DNA of 13,484 nt from contig JAISRD010000177.1 of assembly GCA_031273835.1 (NCBI GenBank), positions 1-13,484 of the forward strand. Reading direction: 5' to 3'. The position numbers and the translations under genes were made by a program. This document shows, one piece after another, positions 13,127 through 13,484 of this stretch. Below the pieces are notes generated by a model, which did no database searches, was not told the origin of the DNA, and saw nothing but the letters and a program-made list of their open reading frames with translations. The stretch comes from Treponema sp. Its GTDB lineage: Bacteria > Spirochaetota > Spirochaetia > Treponematales > Breznakiellaceae. The stretch's first letter is position 1. Each line of letters starts with the position of its first letter.

Positions 13127-13484
13127 TTAACGGATAATTCTGGTGATTTCTACTTTTGGGAAGGCATGAAAATTAACTAATAATCCTAGTTTTAGCCCTG
13201 TCGCCGCTAAATAATTGAAAATTTGAGACTTGTGTTCATTGGTAATCTTACTTACCGCCTTTAATTCCACTATGATTTTCTCAAAACATACAAGATCAGC
13301 CTGATAATACTGCTTCAAAGGGGTTCCGTCGTACATTATGGGCAATATTTTTTGAGATTCAAAGGGAATTTTCGCCCTCTCCAGTTCAATTTCCAAGGCT
13401 TCCTGATATACCGCTTCCAGAAAGCCGGCGCCTAAGTTCCTGTATACTTCAAAAACGCATCCCTGGATTAGATAGCACTCATTC
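13127..13484 (-). CDS. GxxExxY-family protein, 5' end outside the window
   Basis: Reads leftward from beyond the right edge to TAA at 13127-13129; about 118 residues are visible and no internal start is needed. The upstream part reads GCVFEVYRNLGAGFLEAVYQ, giving the family name motif G-x-x-x-E-V-Y, and then EALEIELERAKIPFESQ. The core of a PD-(D/E)XK nuclease-like fold follows: ADLVCFEKIIVELKAV, with Asp, then Glu-x-Lys, and EHKSQIFNYLAATGLKLGLLVNF at the end. The family is widespread in environmental bacteria; its function is not established. GC content is low compared with holA next to it, suggesting lateral origin. Confidence 0.85.
   Translation of the reverse strand, partial: NECYLIQGCVFEVYRNLGAGFLEAVYQEALEIELERAKIPFESQKILPIMYDGTPLKQYYQADLVCFEKIIVELKAVSKITNEHKSQIFNYLAATGLKLGLLVNFHAFPKVEITRIIR

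Overview
The window reads as a stretch of chromosome from a GC-rich spirochaete, most likely a Treponema-like species. This rests on recalled protein character (an HPr kinase/HPr pair without adjacent sugar permeases, a LamG/fibronectin secreted protein beside an HDOD protein, the style of LexA and HolA) and on long poly-G tracts. No 16S or other definitive marker is present, so the assignment is an inference. Most of the sequence is conserved core genes. Three low-GC or repeat-rich islands (about 1-510, 9170-9990 and 13045-13484) look like accessory DNA.

Layout. (1) 1-215, minus: the start of an unrecognised gene whose reading frame breaks exactly at a run of 15 G/C pairs. (2) 216-509: a non-coding stretch with a promoter, several short hairpins and a 17-bp perfect inverted repeat that probably terminates the next operon. 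(3) 4048 down to 510, minus: a tight three-gene operon encoding a secreted LamG/FN3 protein, an HDOD signalling protein and a metallo-beta-lactamase-fold hydrolase. (4) 4079-6046, plus: uvrC, divergent from that operon and separated from it by only 30 bp. (5) 9090 down to 6062, minus: rex, serC and serA. The rex-serC junction is an ATGA overlap, and a canonical promoter there is overlapped by a perfect Rex operator. (6) 9926 down to 9304, minus: a toxin-antitoxin pair with a Phd/YefM-like antitoxin and a HicA-like toxin, with an operator-like palindrome pair upstream. (7) 10130-13044, plus: hprK, ptsH, lexA and holA, with a separate promoter before lexA. (8) 13127 to the right edge, minus: a GxxExxY-family PD-(D/E)XK-like protein, cut off by the window end and preceded by short tandem repeats.

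How it fits together. Rex senses the NADH/NAD+ ratio and appears to control its own operon together with serC and serA. SerA is an NAD+-linked dehydrogenase, so serine synthesis would be tied directly to redox state. HprK and HPr form a regulatory phosphorelay. UvrC, LexA and HolA belong to DNA repair and replication, with lexA and holA one base apart. A dispersed TTAACCAC-type intergenic repeat occurs beside the frameshifted gene, the toxin-antitoxin locus and the GxxExxY gene, which marks these three places as the variable parts of the window.
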